From assembly GCF_003253705.1 (NCBI RefSeq), contig NZ_QKYU01000004.1:124001-188000 (forward strand): 64,000 bases of DNA, in the 5' to 3' direction. Positions 17,757 to 27,100 of this stretch are shown here, in pieces. Under the pieces are notes generated by a model that saw nothing but the letters and a program-made list of their open reading frames with translations, ran no database searches and was not told the origin of the DNA. Position 1 is the stretch's first letter; every line of letters starts with the position of its first letter. The position numbers and the translations under genes are program-made. Source of the DNA: Humitalea rosea. Lineage in GTDB: Bacteria > Pseudomonadota > Alphaproteobacteria > Acetobacterales > Acetobacteraceae.

Positions 17757-19535
17757 ATGCGCTTCATCGCGACCTATCGGCAGGTTCTGGCGCTGCTTGC
17801 GCCCGACCGGGGCGTCGCCTGGTTCCTCGCCTTCGCGAGCCTGGCCCTGGCCGGGCTCTCCTTCCTCGAGCCGGTGCTGTTCGGGCGGGTGGTGGACCTG
17901 CTCTCCCGCACCGATGTGATGCCGGCCGACCGGGTCTGGATGGAGGCGACCACCCTGCTCGGCCTTTGGGCCGCGGTCGGGCTGGCGGGCATCGTGGCCG
18001 GCGTCGCGACCGCGCTGCTGGCCGACCGCATGGCGCATCGCAACCGGCTGCGGATCATGCACCTCTATTTCCAGCATGTGCTGGCGATGCCGCTCTCCTT
18101 CCACGGCGACACCCAGACCGGGCGGCTGATGAAGGTGATGCTGGTCGGCACGGATAATCTGTTCTCGCTCTGGCTGTCCTTCTTCCGCGAGCATCTGACG
18201 ACCCTGTTCGCGGTGATCGTGCTGCTGCCGTTGACGCTGTTCATGAACTGGCGGCTGGCGAGCCTGCTGATCGTGCTGGTCGCGGTGTTCTGCGTGGTCG
18301 CGACCATGGTGGTGAAGCGCACGGAGAAAGCGCAGGCACGGGTCGAACAGCTGCATTCCCGGCTGGCCGGCACCGCCCAGGACACGCTGGCCAATGTGAT
18401 GGTGGTGCAGGCCTTCACCCGGCTTTCGGCCGAGGCGCGGCTGTTCGGCGACATCATGCGCCAGGTGATCGACAACCAGTATCCGGTGCTGACCTGGTGG
18501 GCGATCGTCTCGGTGCTGACGCGCTCGGCCAGCACCATCTGCGTCATCTCCATCTTCATCCTCGGCACCGTGCTGCACATGCGGGGGGCGGCCAGCGTCG
18601 GTGAGATCGTCGCCTTCATGGGCCTCGCGACCCTGCTGATCGGGCGGCTGGAGGGGGCTGTCGCCTTCCTCGCGCGCCTCGTGTTCCAGATGCCGGGGCT
18701 GGAGGAGCTGTTCGGCATCCTGGCGGCCAAATCCACGGTGCCGGAACGGCCGGACGCGCTGGACCTGCCGCAGGCCCAGGGCGCGGTGGCCTTCGAGGAT
18801 GTCGGCTTCGCCTATCCCGGCGGCCCGCCGATCCTGACCGCGGTGACCTTCACCGCCGCCCCCGGCCGCACCATCGCCCTGGTCGGGCAGACCGGGGCGG
18901 GCAAATCCACCTGCATGGCGCTGCTGCAACGGCTCTGGGACCCGAGCAGCGGGCGCATCACGCTGGATGGCCACGACCTGCGCGACCTGACCCTGGACAG
19001 CCTGCGCCGGCACATCGGCGTGGTGTTCCAGGACAGCATGCTGTTCAACCGCACCATCCGCGAGAACCTGCTGGTCGGCCGCCCGGATGCCACGCCCGAG
19101 CAGCTTGAGCACGCGGCCCGCATGGCCGAGGCCTGGGACTTCATCCTGCGCCAGCCGAAGGGGCTCGACACCACCGTGGGCGAACGCGGCTCCACCCTCT
19201 CGGGCGGGCAGAAGCAGCGGCTGGCGATCGCCCGCGCCCTGTTGAAGGACCCGCCGGTGCTGATCCTGGACGAGGCGACCAGCGCGCTCGACACCGCGAC
19301 CGAGGCGCGGGTGCAGAAGGCGCTGGCGGCGCTGATGCACGGCCGCACCACCTTCATCATCGCCCATCGCCTTTCCACCGTGCGCGATGCCGATGAGATC
19401 CTGGTGTTCGAGAGCGGGGAGATCGTCGAGCGCGGCGGCTTCTCGGAGCTGGTGCAGATGGATGGCCGCTTCGCCGGGCTGGTGAAGACCCAGCTTGCGG
19501 TCCAGGCCTTGCCGAAGGTGCCCGAGGCGGTCTGA
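17757..19535 (+). CDS. ABC exporter, membrane and ATPase fused (NdvA/ChvA glucan type)
   Basis: Inner-membrane half transporter of 592 residues. A six-helix type I exporter domain (about 1-330; FLEPVLFGRVVDLL, SFHGDTQTGRLMKVMLVGTDNLFSLW) precedes an ATPase with Walker A GQTGAGKS (about 377-384), signature STLSGGQKQRLAIARA and Walker B VLILDEATSALD. It resembles NdvA/ChvA, which export cyclic beta-glucans. No glucan synthase gene is in view, so the substrate is inferred from similarity only. AGGAGGG lies 4 nt before the ATG. The next gene encodes a CBS protein 112 nt downstream. Confidence 0.88.
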   Translation: MRFIATYRQVLALLAPDRGVAWFLAFASLALAGLSFLEPVLFGRVVDLLSRTDVMPADRVWMEATTLLGLWAAVGLAGIVAGVATALLADRMAHRNRLRIMHLYFQHVLAMPLSFHGDTQTGRLMKVMLVGTDNLFSLWLSFFREHLTTLFAVIVLLPLTLFMNWRLASLLIVLVAVFCVVATMVVKRTEKAQARVEQLHSRLAGTAQDTLANVMVVQAFTRLSAEARLFGDIMRQVIDNQYPVLTWWAIVSVLTRSASTICVISIFILGTVLHMRGAASVGEIVAFMGLATLLIGRLEGAVAFLARLVFQMPGLEELFGILAAKSTVPERPDALDLPQAQGAVAFEDVGFAYPGGPPILTAVTFTAAPGRTIALVGQTGAGKSTCMALLQRLWDPSSGRITLDGHDLRDLTLDSLRRHIGVVFQDSMLFNRTIRENLLVGRPDATPEQLEHAARMAEAWDFILRQPKGLDTTVGERGSTLSGGQKQRLAIARALLKDPPVLILDEATSALDTATEARVQKALAALMHGRTTFIIAHRLSTVRDADEILVFESGEIVERGGFSELVQMDGRFAGLVKTQLAVQALPKVPEAV

Positions 19536-19647
19536 GGCACCGCGGATGCTGCGCCGCACAGTGAATATCTTGCATGTATGTAATGCGATGGCGCAGGCTT
19601 CCCTACCATCCGGCATCGCAAGCCGGGCGGCCGGGAGGCCACCATCC

Positions 19648-20079
19648 ATGATCATCGCCACCATCCTGAGTCAGAAGGGCTCCAACGTCGTCACCGTCCG
19701 GCCCGAGGATGACCTCGGCACGATCGCGGCGACCCTTGCCTCCAACCGCATCGGCGCGGTGCTGGTGCTGGATGCCGCGGGCGCGCTCGTCGGCATCGTC
19801 TCGGAGCGCGACATCGTGCGCCATCTCGCGCAAGCCGGGGCGGCGGCGCTGGCCCAGCGCGCCTCGCTGGTGATGACCCGCGGTCTGCATACGGTCACGC
19901 CGCAGACGAGCGTGACCGAGGCGATGGGCATGATGACCGATCGCCGCATCCGGCACCTGCCGGTGCTGGACGAGGGGCGCCTGGCCGGCATGGTCTCGAT
20001 CGGCGACCTCGTGAAGGTGCGGATGAGCGAGATCGAACAGGAAGCCGAACACCTGCGTGCCTTCGTCACCGCGGCTTGA
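19648..20079 (+). CDS. CBS-domain protein
   Basis: A 143-residue protein made of two CBS motifs in tandem (VVTVRPEDDLGTIAATLASNRIGAVLVLD and VTPQTSVTEAMGMMTDRRIRHLPVLDEG). Each ends in the usual GIVSERDIVR or GMVSIGDLVK. Such stand-alone CBS pairs bind adenine nucleotides and act as energy sensors. The ATG at 19648 has a GGGAGG SD 9 nt ahead. The upstream gap includes an AT-rich patch around 19565-19590 that could be its promoter. Confidence 0.92.
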   Translation: MIIATILSQKGSNVVTVRPEDDLGTIAATLASNRIGAVLVLDAAGALVGIVSERDIVRHLAQAGAAALAQRASLVMTRGLHTVTPQTSVTEAMGMMTDRRIRHLPVLDEGRLAGMVSIGDLVKVRMSEIEQEAEHLRAFVTAA

Positions 20080-20117
20080 GCACAGCGCCGCGCGCAAACG
20101 CGCATTATTGTGGGGCA

Positions 20118-20141
20118 GATGCCGCCCAAGCCGGCGGCATC
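20118..20141 (+). terminator. 9-bp perfect hairpin after the CBS gene
   Basis: GATGCCGCC and GGCGGCATC pair perfectly around a 6-nt loop, 38 nt after the CBS stop codon. There is no following U-tract. It separates the CBS gene from the TRAP operon and may be a terminator. Confidence 0.5.
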
Positions 20142-20256
20142 GGCGTGACGAGGCCGTGGCCCCGGCGTCCGCGGCGCTTGCCTTGCCCCTTGCGGCGGCC
20201 TCCCGCCGTCGCTGATACTGGCCGCTGAACATCCAGAAAACTGTGGGAGCCTTCAA

Positions 20257-21258
20257 ATGACGACCCAATTCACCCGCCGCCAGACTCTGGTGGCCGGGGC
20301 CGGTCTCGCCGCCGCGGCTTTCATGCCGCGTTTTGCCCAGGCCGCGACCACGACCTGGCAGATGGCGACCGCCTATCCCGACGGGAACTTCCACACCAAG
20401 AATATCGTCACCTTCCTCAGCGATCTGAAGACCGCGACCGGTGGCCGCCTCGAAGTGCAACTGCACAGCAACGCCTCGCTGCTGCCGATGCCGCAGATCA
20501 AGCGCGGCGTGCAGCAGGGCCAGGTGCAGCTCGGCGAGATCCTGCTCTCCGCCTTTGGCAACGAGGACCCGTTCTTCGAGGTCGACGGCATACCCCAGCT
20601 CGTCACCACCTTCGCCCAGGCCAAGCGCCTGGCCGACCTCGCCCGCCCCTACATCGAGGCGCGCTTCCAGCGCCAGGGCGTGTCCCTGCTCTATATGGTG
20701 CCCTGGCCGCCGTCGGGCTTCTACACGCCGAACCCGGTCGCCACGATCGAGAATCTGCGCGGCACCCGCATGCGCACCTACAACACCATGACCAACCGCT
20801 TCGCGACCGCGGTCGGCGCCGCGCCCACGCTGGTGCAGTCGGCCGAGGTGGCGCAGGCCTTCGCGACCGGCATCGTCAACGCCATGGTCACCTCCGCCGC
20901 GACCGGCGTGGACACCCAGGCCTGGGATTATGTGAAGGTCTTCACGCCCATCGGCTTCACCTTCACCCGCAACGCCGTATTCGTGCAGCGCCGCGCGCTT
21001 GAGGCGCTGTCCGCCGCCGACCAGGCCGCCGTCCGTGCGGCCGCGGCCACCGCCGAAACCCGCGGCTGGGCCGCCGCCGAAGCCGCCAAGTCCAGCGCGC
21101 AGGCCACCCTCGCCTCGCATGGGATGACGGTGTCCGAGCCGACGCCGGAGCTGCTGGCCGGTATGGACCGCGTCAGCGCCAGCATGGTGGACGAGTGGCT
21201 GACCCGCACCGGCGAGGATGGCCAGAAGCTGATCGCCGCCTATCGCGCCGGAGCCTGA
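20257..21258 (+). CDS. TRAP transporter periplasmic binding protein (DctP type)
   Basis: Solute receptor of a tripartite ATP-independent periplasmic transporter, 333 residues. A twin-arginine leader (TRRQTLVAGAGLAAAAFMPRFAQA) precedes a DctP fold with FHTKNIVTFLSDLKTATGGRLEVQLHSN, IKRGVQQGQVQLGEILLSAFG and the conserved Arg region ENLRGTRMRTYN. It heads an operon with both membrane subunits. The ligand, probably an organic acid, cannot be named from sequence. Confidence 0.93.
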   Translation: MTTQFTRRQTLVAGAGLAAAAFMPRFAQAATTTWQMATAYPDGNFHTKNIVTFLSDLKTATGGRLEVQLHSNASLLPMPQIKRGVQQGQVQLGEILLSAFGNEDPFFEVDGIPQLVTTFAQAKRLADLARPYIEARFQRQGVSLLYMVPWPPSGFYTPNPVATIENLRGTRMRTYNTMTNRFATAVGAAPTLVQSAEVAQAFATGIVNAMVTSAATGVDTQAWDYVKVFTPIGFTFTRNAVFVQRRALEALSAADQAAVRAAAATAETRGWAAAEAAKSSAQATLASHGMTVSEPTPELLAGMDRVSASMVDEWLTRTGEDGQKLIAAYRAGA

Positions 21259-21262
21259 GCGG

Positions 21263-21799
21263 GTGCTGCGCCGGGCGCTCGACGCGCTTTACATCGCGAG
21301 CGCCGGCCTCGCCTCGCTCTGCCTCTTCGGTATCTTCGCGATGATGATGGCCCAGGTCGGCATGCGCGAAGCAGGGCTTCAGCTGGTCGGCGCCGATGAT
21401 TTGACCACCTATCTCTGCGTCGCCACCGCCTTCTTCGCCCTGGCCCATACGTTCCGGCGCGGCGAGCTGATCCGGGTCAACATGGTGTTTTCCCTGGTCG
21501 GCCCCGCCGGCAAGCGCGTGCTGGAGGGCATGGCCCTGTCCCTGGCCGTGATCGTCGTCGGTACCATCGTCTGGTACACCGCTGCCGATGTCCTGTTCTC
21601 CTATGAGATCGAGGATGTCGCCCAGGGCACCATCGCCTTCCCGCTCTGGGTGCCGAAGCTCGCCATGCCGATCGGGGCCGGCACGCTGCTGATCGCGATC
21701 CTGGACGAGGCGGTGCGGGTGCTGCGTGGCGAAATTCCGAACTACGTACTCGAGGCCGAGGCCCGCGCCGCGCGCGGCGATTTCTCGGCGGAGGTCTGA
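21263..21799 (+). CDS. TRAP transporter small membrane subunit (DctQ type)
   Basis: Four-helix small permease subunit of 178 residues (for example SAGLASLCLFGIFAMMMAQVGM and VLEGMALSLAVIVVGTIVW). It carries the family's central DLTTYLCVATAFFALAHTFRRGELIRV. It begins at a GTG 4 nt after the binding-protein stop, so it is co-transcribed with it. Confidence 0.93.
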   Translation: MLRRALDALYIASAGLASLCLFGIFAMMMAQVGMREAGLQLVGADDLTTYLCVATAFFALAHTFRRGELIRVNMVFSLVGPAGKRVLEGMALSLAVIVVGTIVWYTAADVLFSYEIEDVAQGTIAFPLWVPKLAMPIGAGTLLIAILDEAVRVLRGEIPNYVLEAEARAARGDFSAEV

Positions 21800-21804
21800 T
21801 CGCC

Positions 21805-23109
21805 TTGGAACTTCTCGAACTTTCGCTTCTGCTGCTTGTGTTGCTTTTCGCGCTGCTGGGGACTGGGCTCTGGATCTCGATGTCGCTGGCCGCCATCGGC
21901 TGGATCGCGATGGCGACGGTGCACCCCGAACCGGGGCCGTTCCTTGCCAGCGCCATGTGGGAATCCACCGGCTCCTGGACCCTGGCCGCGCTGCCGATGT
22001 TCGTCTGGATGGGCGAGATCCTGTTCCGCACCAAGCTGTCGGAGGAGCTGTTCAACGGCCTCGCCCCCTGGGTTCGGCGCATCCCTGGCGGGCTCCTGCA
22101 TGTGAACATCCTCGCCTGCGGCATCTTCGGCTCGGTCTCCGGCTCCTCCGCCGCGACCTCGGCGACGGTCGCCAAGATCGCGCTGCCGGAGCTGCGCAAG
22201 CGCGGCTATGACGACGACGTCTCGATCGGGAGCCTGGCGACCTCAGGCACGCTCGGCATCCTGATCCCGCCCTCGATCATCATGGTGGTCTATGCGGTGG
22301 CGGCCGAGGTTTCGATCATCCGCATCTTCATCGCCGGCTGCCTGCCCGGGCTTGTGGTGATGGCGCTCTTCTCCGGCTACATCGCGGTCTGGGCGATGCT
22401 GAACCCGCACAAGCAGCCGCCGCCGGAACCGCGGCTGTCCTTCGGCGGCAAGATGCGGGCCTCGGCGCAGCTGATCCCCTGCGCGCTGCTGATCATCGCC
22501 ACCATCGGCTCGATGTTCGTCGGCTGGGCGACGGCGACCGAGGCCGCGGCCTTCGGCGTCGCCGGCTCGCTGATCCTGGCGGCGGTGACCGGAATGCTGA
22601 CCTGGGAGAGCTTCCTCGACAGCCTCAAGGGCGCGACCCGGCTGTCCTGCATGATCCTGTTCATCCTGGCCGGCGCCGCCTTCCTGTCCAAGGCGATGGC
22701 GCTGACCGGCATCCCTGGCGCGCTGGCCGCGGGGGTCGCGGCCCTCGACCTCGGCCCCTATGGCGTCATCGCGCTGCTGGCGGTGGTCTATGTGGTCCTC
22801 GGCACCGCGCTCGATGGCGTGTCGATGATCGTGCTGACCACCTCCATCGTCATCCCGATCGTCCAGCACGCGGGCTTCGACCTCGTATGGTTCGGCATCT
22901 TCATCGTGCTGCTGGTGGAGATCGCCGAGATCACGCCCCCGGTCGGCTTCAACCTCTTCGTCATGCAGACCATGACCGGCAAGGAACAGGGCGAGGTCGC
23001 GCGCGCCTCGCTGCCCTTCTTCGCGATGCTGGTGCTCACCATCGTGCTGATCACCCTGTTCCCACAGACCCTGGTCACGGGCCTGGGGGATTGGCTGCTG
23101 GCCCGCTGA
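21805..23109 (+). CDS. TRAP transporter large membrane subunit (DctM type)
   Basis: Twelve-helix Na+-coupled permease subunit, 434 residues. Typical features are AALPMFVWMGEILFRTKLSEELFNGLAPW, GSVSGSSAATSATVAKIALPEL, ATSGTLGILIPPS and VEIAEITPPVGFNLFVMQ. The best start is a TTG with GGAGG 10 nt upstream, just after the DctQ stop. Its 3' end overlaps the convergent DUF1003 gene by 35 bp. Confidence 0.93.
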   Translation: MELLELSLLLLVLLFALLGTGLWISMSLAAIGWIAMATVHPEPGPFLASAMWESTGSWTLAALPMFVWMGEILFRTKLSEELFNGLAPWVRRIPGGLLHVNILACGIFGSVSGSSAATSATVAKIALPELRKRGYDDDVSIGSLATSGTLGILIPPSIIMVVYAVAAEVSIIRIFIAGCLPGLVVMALFSGYIAVWAMLNPHKQPPPEPRLSFGGKMRASAQLIPCALLIIATIGSMFVGWATATEAAAFGVAGSLILAAVTGMLTWESFLDSLKGATRLSCMILFILAGAAFLSKAMALTGIPGALAAGVAALDLGPYGVIALLAVVYVVLGTALDGVSMIVLTTSIVIPIVQHAGFDLVWFGIFIVLLVEIAEITPPVGFNLFVMQTMTGKEQGEVARASLPFFAMLVLTIVLITLFPQTLVTGLGDWLLAR

Positions 23110-23587
23110 TCTGCCTCGCGGCCTCCAGGACCGCGAGGCGTTCCAGCGTCTCGTGCAGCATCGCCGTCATCTCCCGCAGTTGCTGTTCGCGCAGCAGATC
23201 CATCTTCTCGTGCAGCAAGGCGATGGCGGCCTCCGCCCGGATGTTCACGCGGTAGTCGGCGAAGGCGCGGTGGCGGTCGATCCGCCCCTGGCGGTTCTGG
23301 CTCATCATGATGATGGGCGCGGTATAGGCCGCCTGGAACGACAGCAGCAGGTTCAGCAGGATGAAGGGATAAGGGTCCCAGGCGCCTGGCCCGATCCAGG
23401 AATTGCCGACCAGCCAGGCGCTGAGCAGCAGCGACTGCAACACCACGAATCGCCAGGAGCCGACGGTCGCGGCCACCAGGTCCGACAGCCGGGGGCCAAG
23501 GCCAAGCTGCCGCGCCCGGCGTCGGCGCTTGGCCCGCGCGATGGCGGCGCGCAGGAGGGATTTCTCGACCGCAGTGTGTGCAACCAT
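23075..23587 (-). CDS. DUF1003 family membrane protein
   Basis: Protein of 170 residues with two central membrane helices (SWRFVVLQSLLLSAWLVGNSW and PYPFILLNLLLSFQAAYTAPIIMM). The DUF1003 signature SQNRQGRIDRHRAFADYRVNIRAE follows, then a helical tail that could form a coiled coil (LLHEKMDLLREQQLREM). Function is unknown. The start was set at MVAHTAVEK, which has GGAG 7 nt ahead, rather than an ATG seven codons earlier. It is divergent from mscL. Confidence 0.88.
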   Translation of the reverse strand: MVAHTAVEKSLLRAAIARAKRRRRARQLGLGPRLSDLVAATVGSWRFVVLQSLLLSAWLVGNSWIGPGAWDPYPFILLNLLLSFQAAYTAPIIMMSQNRQGRIDRHRAFADYRVNIRAEAAIALLHEKMDLLREQQLREMTAMLHETLERLAVLEAARQISGPAANPPGP

Positions 23588-23667
23588 GTGCCGACTCCGA
23601 AGAAGCATGCTGCGCGGCCCGGCGGGCCTGAGTTAAGAACGATGGAACCCAATAGGGAGCGAACGCC

Positions 23668-24141
23668 ATGGCACTGCCAATCACCCTCACGCGGCCCGTC
23701 TGGATCGAGGAATTCCGCTCCTTCATCCTGCGCGGCAGCGTTATTGACCTCGCCGTCGGCATCGTGATCGGGGCCGCCTTCACCGCCATCGTCGGCAGCC
23801 TCGTCGAGGATCTGCTGAACCCGGTGATCGGCCTGCTGATCGGCGGCGTCGATTTCTCCAATGTCTTCGTCGTGCTCTCGGGCCAGCGGATGCCGAGCCT
23901 GGAGGCCACCCGCGAGGGCGGTGCGGCGGTGCTCGCCATCGGCAAGTTCGTCAACGCCATCATCAAGTTCCTGATCGTCGCCATGGCGATCTTCTGGATG
24001 CTGCGGGTGCTGACCAGGCTGCACCTGAACCAGCCCAAGGGGCCCAAGCCGCCGCCGGGCCCCACGGCCACCGAGACTCTGCTGGCGGAGATCCGCGACG
24101 AGCTGCGCCAGATCCGCGTCCCTACCCCGCCCGAGGGCTGA
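23668..24141 (+). CDS. mscL: Large-conductance mechanosensitive channel
   Basis: Homopentameric inner-membrane channel that opens under membrane tension to release solutes on osmotic downshock. The 157-residue product has the gate helix FRSFILRGSVIDLAVGIVIGAAFTAIVGSLVEDLLNPVIG. Its second helix is VLAIGKFVNAIIKFLIVAMAIFWML, and a C-terminal helix ends ETLLAEIRDELRQ. The 3' end overlaps the convergent helicase gene by 20 bp. Confidence 0.96.
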   Translation: MALPITLTRPVWIEEFRSFILRGSVIDLAVGIVIGAAFTAIVGSLVEDLLNPVIGLLIGGVDFSNVFVVLSGQRMPSLEATREGGAAVLAIGKFVNAIIKFLIVAMAIFWMLRVLTRLHLNQPKGPKPPPGPTATETLLAEIRDELRQIRVPTPPEG

Positions 24142-27100
24142 TCCGCCCGGACCCTGCCAGGATCGCGACCCGGGCGGCGATGGCCGGGGCTGCCTGGGGC
24201 TCCAGCCCCAGCAGCGCATGGACGGCATCGGCCAGCGCCGCCTCGCCGGCCAGCGGCAGGGTTTCGAGCAGCAGCACCGCCGCGGCCTCGATCTCGGCCG
24301 GCGGCACCATTGCCGCGCGGCGCAGATGCGGCGCCGCCGCGCGGCGGTCGCGCGGGGCGATGACGCTATCGGGCATGGCCCAAAATCCCGCCGCCTCGAT
24401 CGCCCCATGCAGCCCGCGCGCGAGGCGCAGCGCCTGGGCGATGGCGGTGCGGTCCTCGGGCGACAGCGCAGCCTCGCCTGACGCCAGCCGCAGCCGCTCG
24501 GCGATGGCCTCGGGGTGGATCGGCGCCTCGGCGGCGAGGATCTCCACGATCACCTCGGCCAGGCTGGCGAAGGGCACCGCCGCCGGCGCCCGCTCCAGCA
24601 CGACCGTCGCCTCGACATAGGCGCCGGCCAGCCCGGTCGCGGCGGGCAGTGCCGCCACGGCCGGGGCGATTCCGGCGGCGGCGAGCAGCCGCGCGCCCTC
24701 CGCCTCCGGCCGTTGCAGCCAGGCGAGGTGCCAGGCCCGATGCAGCCGCCAGCCCATCATCACCAGCGCCTGGGCACGGCCACGCTCGCGGTCCCGCGCT
24801 GCGGTGACGGCTGAGCGGTCGGCGCCATCCGCCTCCACCCCGATCAGCCAGGCGCCTTCCCGGCGCGCCGCCACATCCAGGAACAGCCCGGCGAGGCCGA
24901 TCCGCGTCCCCGCCTGCAACCCGGCACCGGTCAGCGCCGTCGCCATGGTCCCGGCGAGCGGCCCGGCATCGCCGGTCGTCACCGCATCGCGCCCCGGCGC
25001 GGGCCCGCCCGCGGCATAGGCGAGGAAGGCGCGCAGCGCCGCCTCTCCGCCATTGCCATCGGTGCGGGCGAGGTCGATCTCCTCCGCCCCGATCGAGGAG
25101 AAGACCACAAGCTGCCGCTTGGCGCGGGTGATCAGCACGTTCAGCCGCCGCTCGCCGCCCTGCTGGCCGACCGGGCCGAAGCGCATGGCCATCCGGCCCT
25201 CGGCGTCGCGGCCATAGCCGATCGAGAGGAAGATGCTGTCGCGCTCGTCGCCCTGCACGTTTTCCAGGTTCTTCACGAAAAAAGGCTCGGCCGGATGGGC
25301 GGCGAAGAAGGCCTCGGCCGAGGGGTCGGCGCGGCGCTTCTCCTCCAGCGCATCCAGGATCGCGTCGCGCTGGCGGATGGAGAAGGCGGCGACGCCGAGG
25401 GTTTCGCCGGGGCTTGCCTTGGCGTGGGCCATGACGGCATCGGCGACAGCCGCGGCCTCGACAGGGTTGCTGCCCTGGGTCGCGACGCCCGCGACCCGCA
25501 CCATCGACAGCCCGAACCCCGCATCGCGCGGGCGCGGTGACGGCAGCACGTTCAGCCGCCCGCCATAGAATTGCGCGTTGCTGACGGCGATCAGGCTCTC
25601 GTGCCGGCTGCGGTAATGCCAGCGCAGCAGCGCCGAAGGCATGCCGCGCGCATTGCACAGCCCAAGGATGCTCTCCACCTCCCGCGCCGCCGGGCCGTCG
25701 GTTGCCTCATCGGGCGCCTCGTCGTCGTCGGTCATGCGCTGGAAGAAGCGGGTCGGCGGCATCTGGCGATCGTCGCCCACCACCACCAGCTGGCCGCAGC
25801 GGGCGATGGCGCCGAGCGCATCGACCGGCTCGACCTGGGACGCCTCATCCATCACCAGCAGGTCGAAGCGCGCATCCTGCGGCAGGAATTGCGCGACCGA
25901 GAGCGGGCTCGCCATCACGATCGGCTTGGCCAGCGCGATGGCGTCGCCGGCGCGGCGCAGGAGTTCGCGCACCGGCAGATGGCCGCGCTTCTTCTCCCAT
26001 TCCCCGCGCAGCACGGCATAGCCGGGGCGCGCGCGCGCGGTGGCGACGGCCGCGGCATGGGCGTGGGCCGTCTCCTCCCGCGCGATGGTGAGGCGCTGTT
26101 CCGCGGCCTCTCCGAATTCGGTGACGGTCCGGTCCATGGCCTCGCCATCGAAGCCGGCCAGCGCCGGGCGGTCGCGCAGCGCCACGGCGAGCAGCGCGTC
26201 ATGCACCGCGCGGTTCCAGGTTCCGGCGGCGGCCTCGGGGGGCAGGCTGCCATCGGCCAGAGCCTCGGCCAGTGGAGCCTCAGCCAGCAGAGCCTCGGCC
26301 AGCGGCGCGAGATCGGGGCCCGCCGCCTCACGCGCGGCGCACCAGGCGCGCCAGGCGGGCAGCCCCTCGGGATCGGCGGCCCAATCGGCGAGGCGCAGCG
26401 CCACGGTGGAGAGTTCGGGCGTGGCGGTGCCGAAGCCCGCCTCGGGCTCCAGCCCCGTTGCCGCGCGCAGCGCCCTCCAGCTTGTGGCGGCGGCGAGCAG
26501 CACAGGGTCGGGCGGCAGCGGGATGCCGCGCGTCTCGACGAAGCCGACCAGCGCCAGCAGCGCCGCTGGATCGCGGCCCCAGAGTTGGCCGAAGGCGGCG
26601 CGGCCAAGCGCATCGCCCTGCCGCAGCGCCTGCCCGGCCAAGGCGGCGGCAAAGGCCGGCAGCGCCGCCGCCGGGTCCCGCGCCACACGCGCCGCCACCG
26701 CCTGCGCGGCCCGCCGCGTGCCGGAGAGGAAGCCAAACATCCCCGCCGGTTCCGACAGCGCGTCCCGCGCCGCGACGATGCCGTCCACATCCAGCGCGCC
26801 TGGGGCGAGCAACGCCGGATTGGCGGCGGCGGCGGCCTCGGCCAGGGCGCGCAGCCGCGCGGGATCGGCCCAGGCGGGATTGGCCATGGTCAGGGGGTCG
26901 TGCACGGGCGCGGCCGCGACCAGCGCCTCGGCGGCGAGGGCGGCCTCGGCGTCCGCGACGGTGCCGGGGGTGGCGGCGAGGCTCCGAATCCAGCCCGGCA
27001 GCGCGCCCAGGATGCGTTCGGCGCCGCCCGGCCCGGCGCCCACACCGCGCCAGGGGCCACGCGCCGCCGGTGCCAGCGCCGCCAGGGCGGCCGCATGGCG

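Noticed and set aside
8941-24141. Convergent gene overlaps (trpE(G)/SDR 34 bp, dctM/DUF1003 35 bp, mscL/helicase 20 bp) as antisense regulation
   Set aside because: Short tail overlaps are common in dense GC-rich genomes; nothing else supports regulation.
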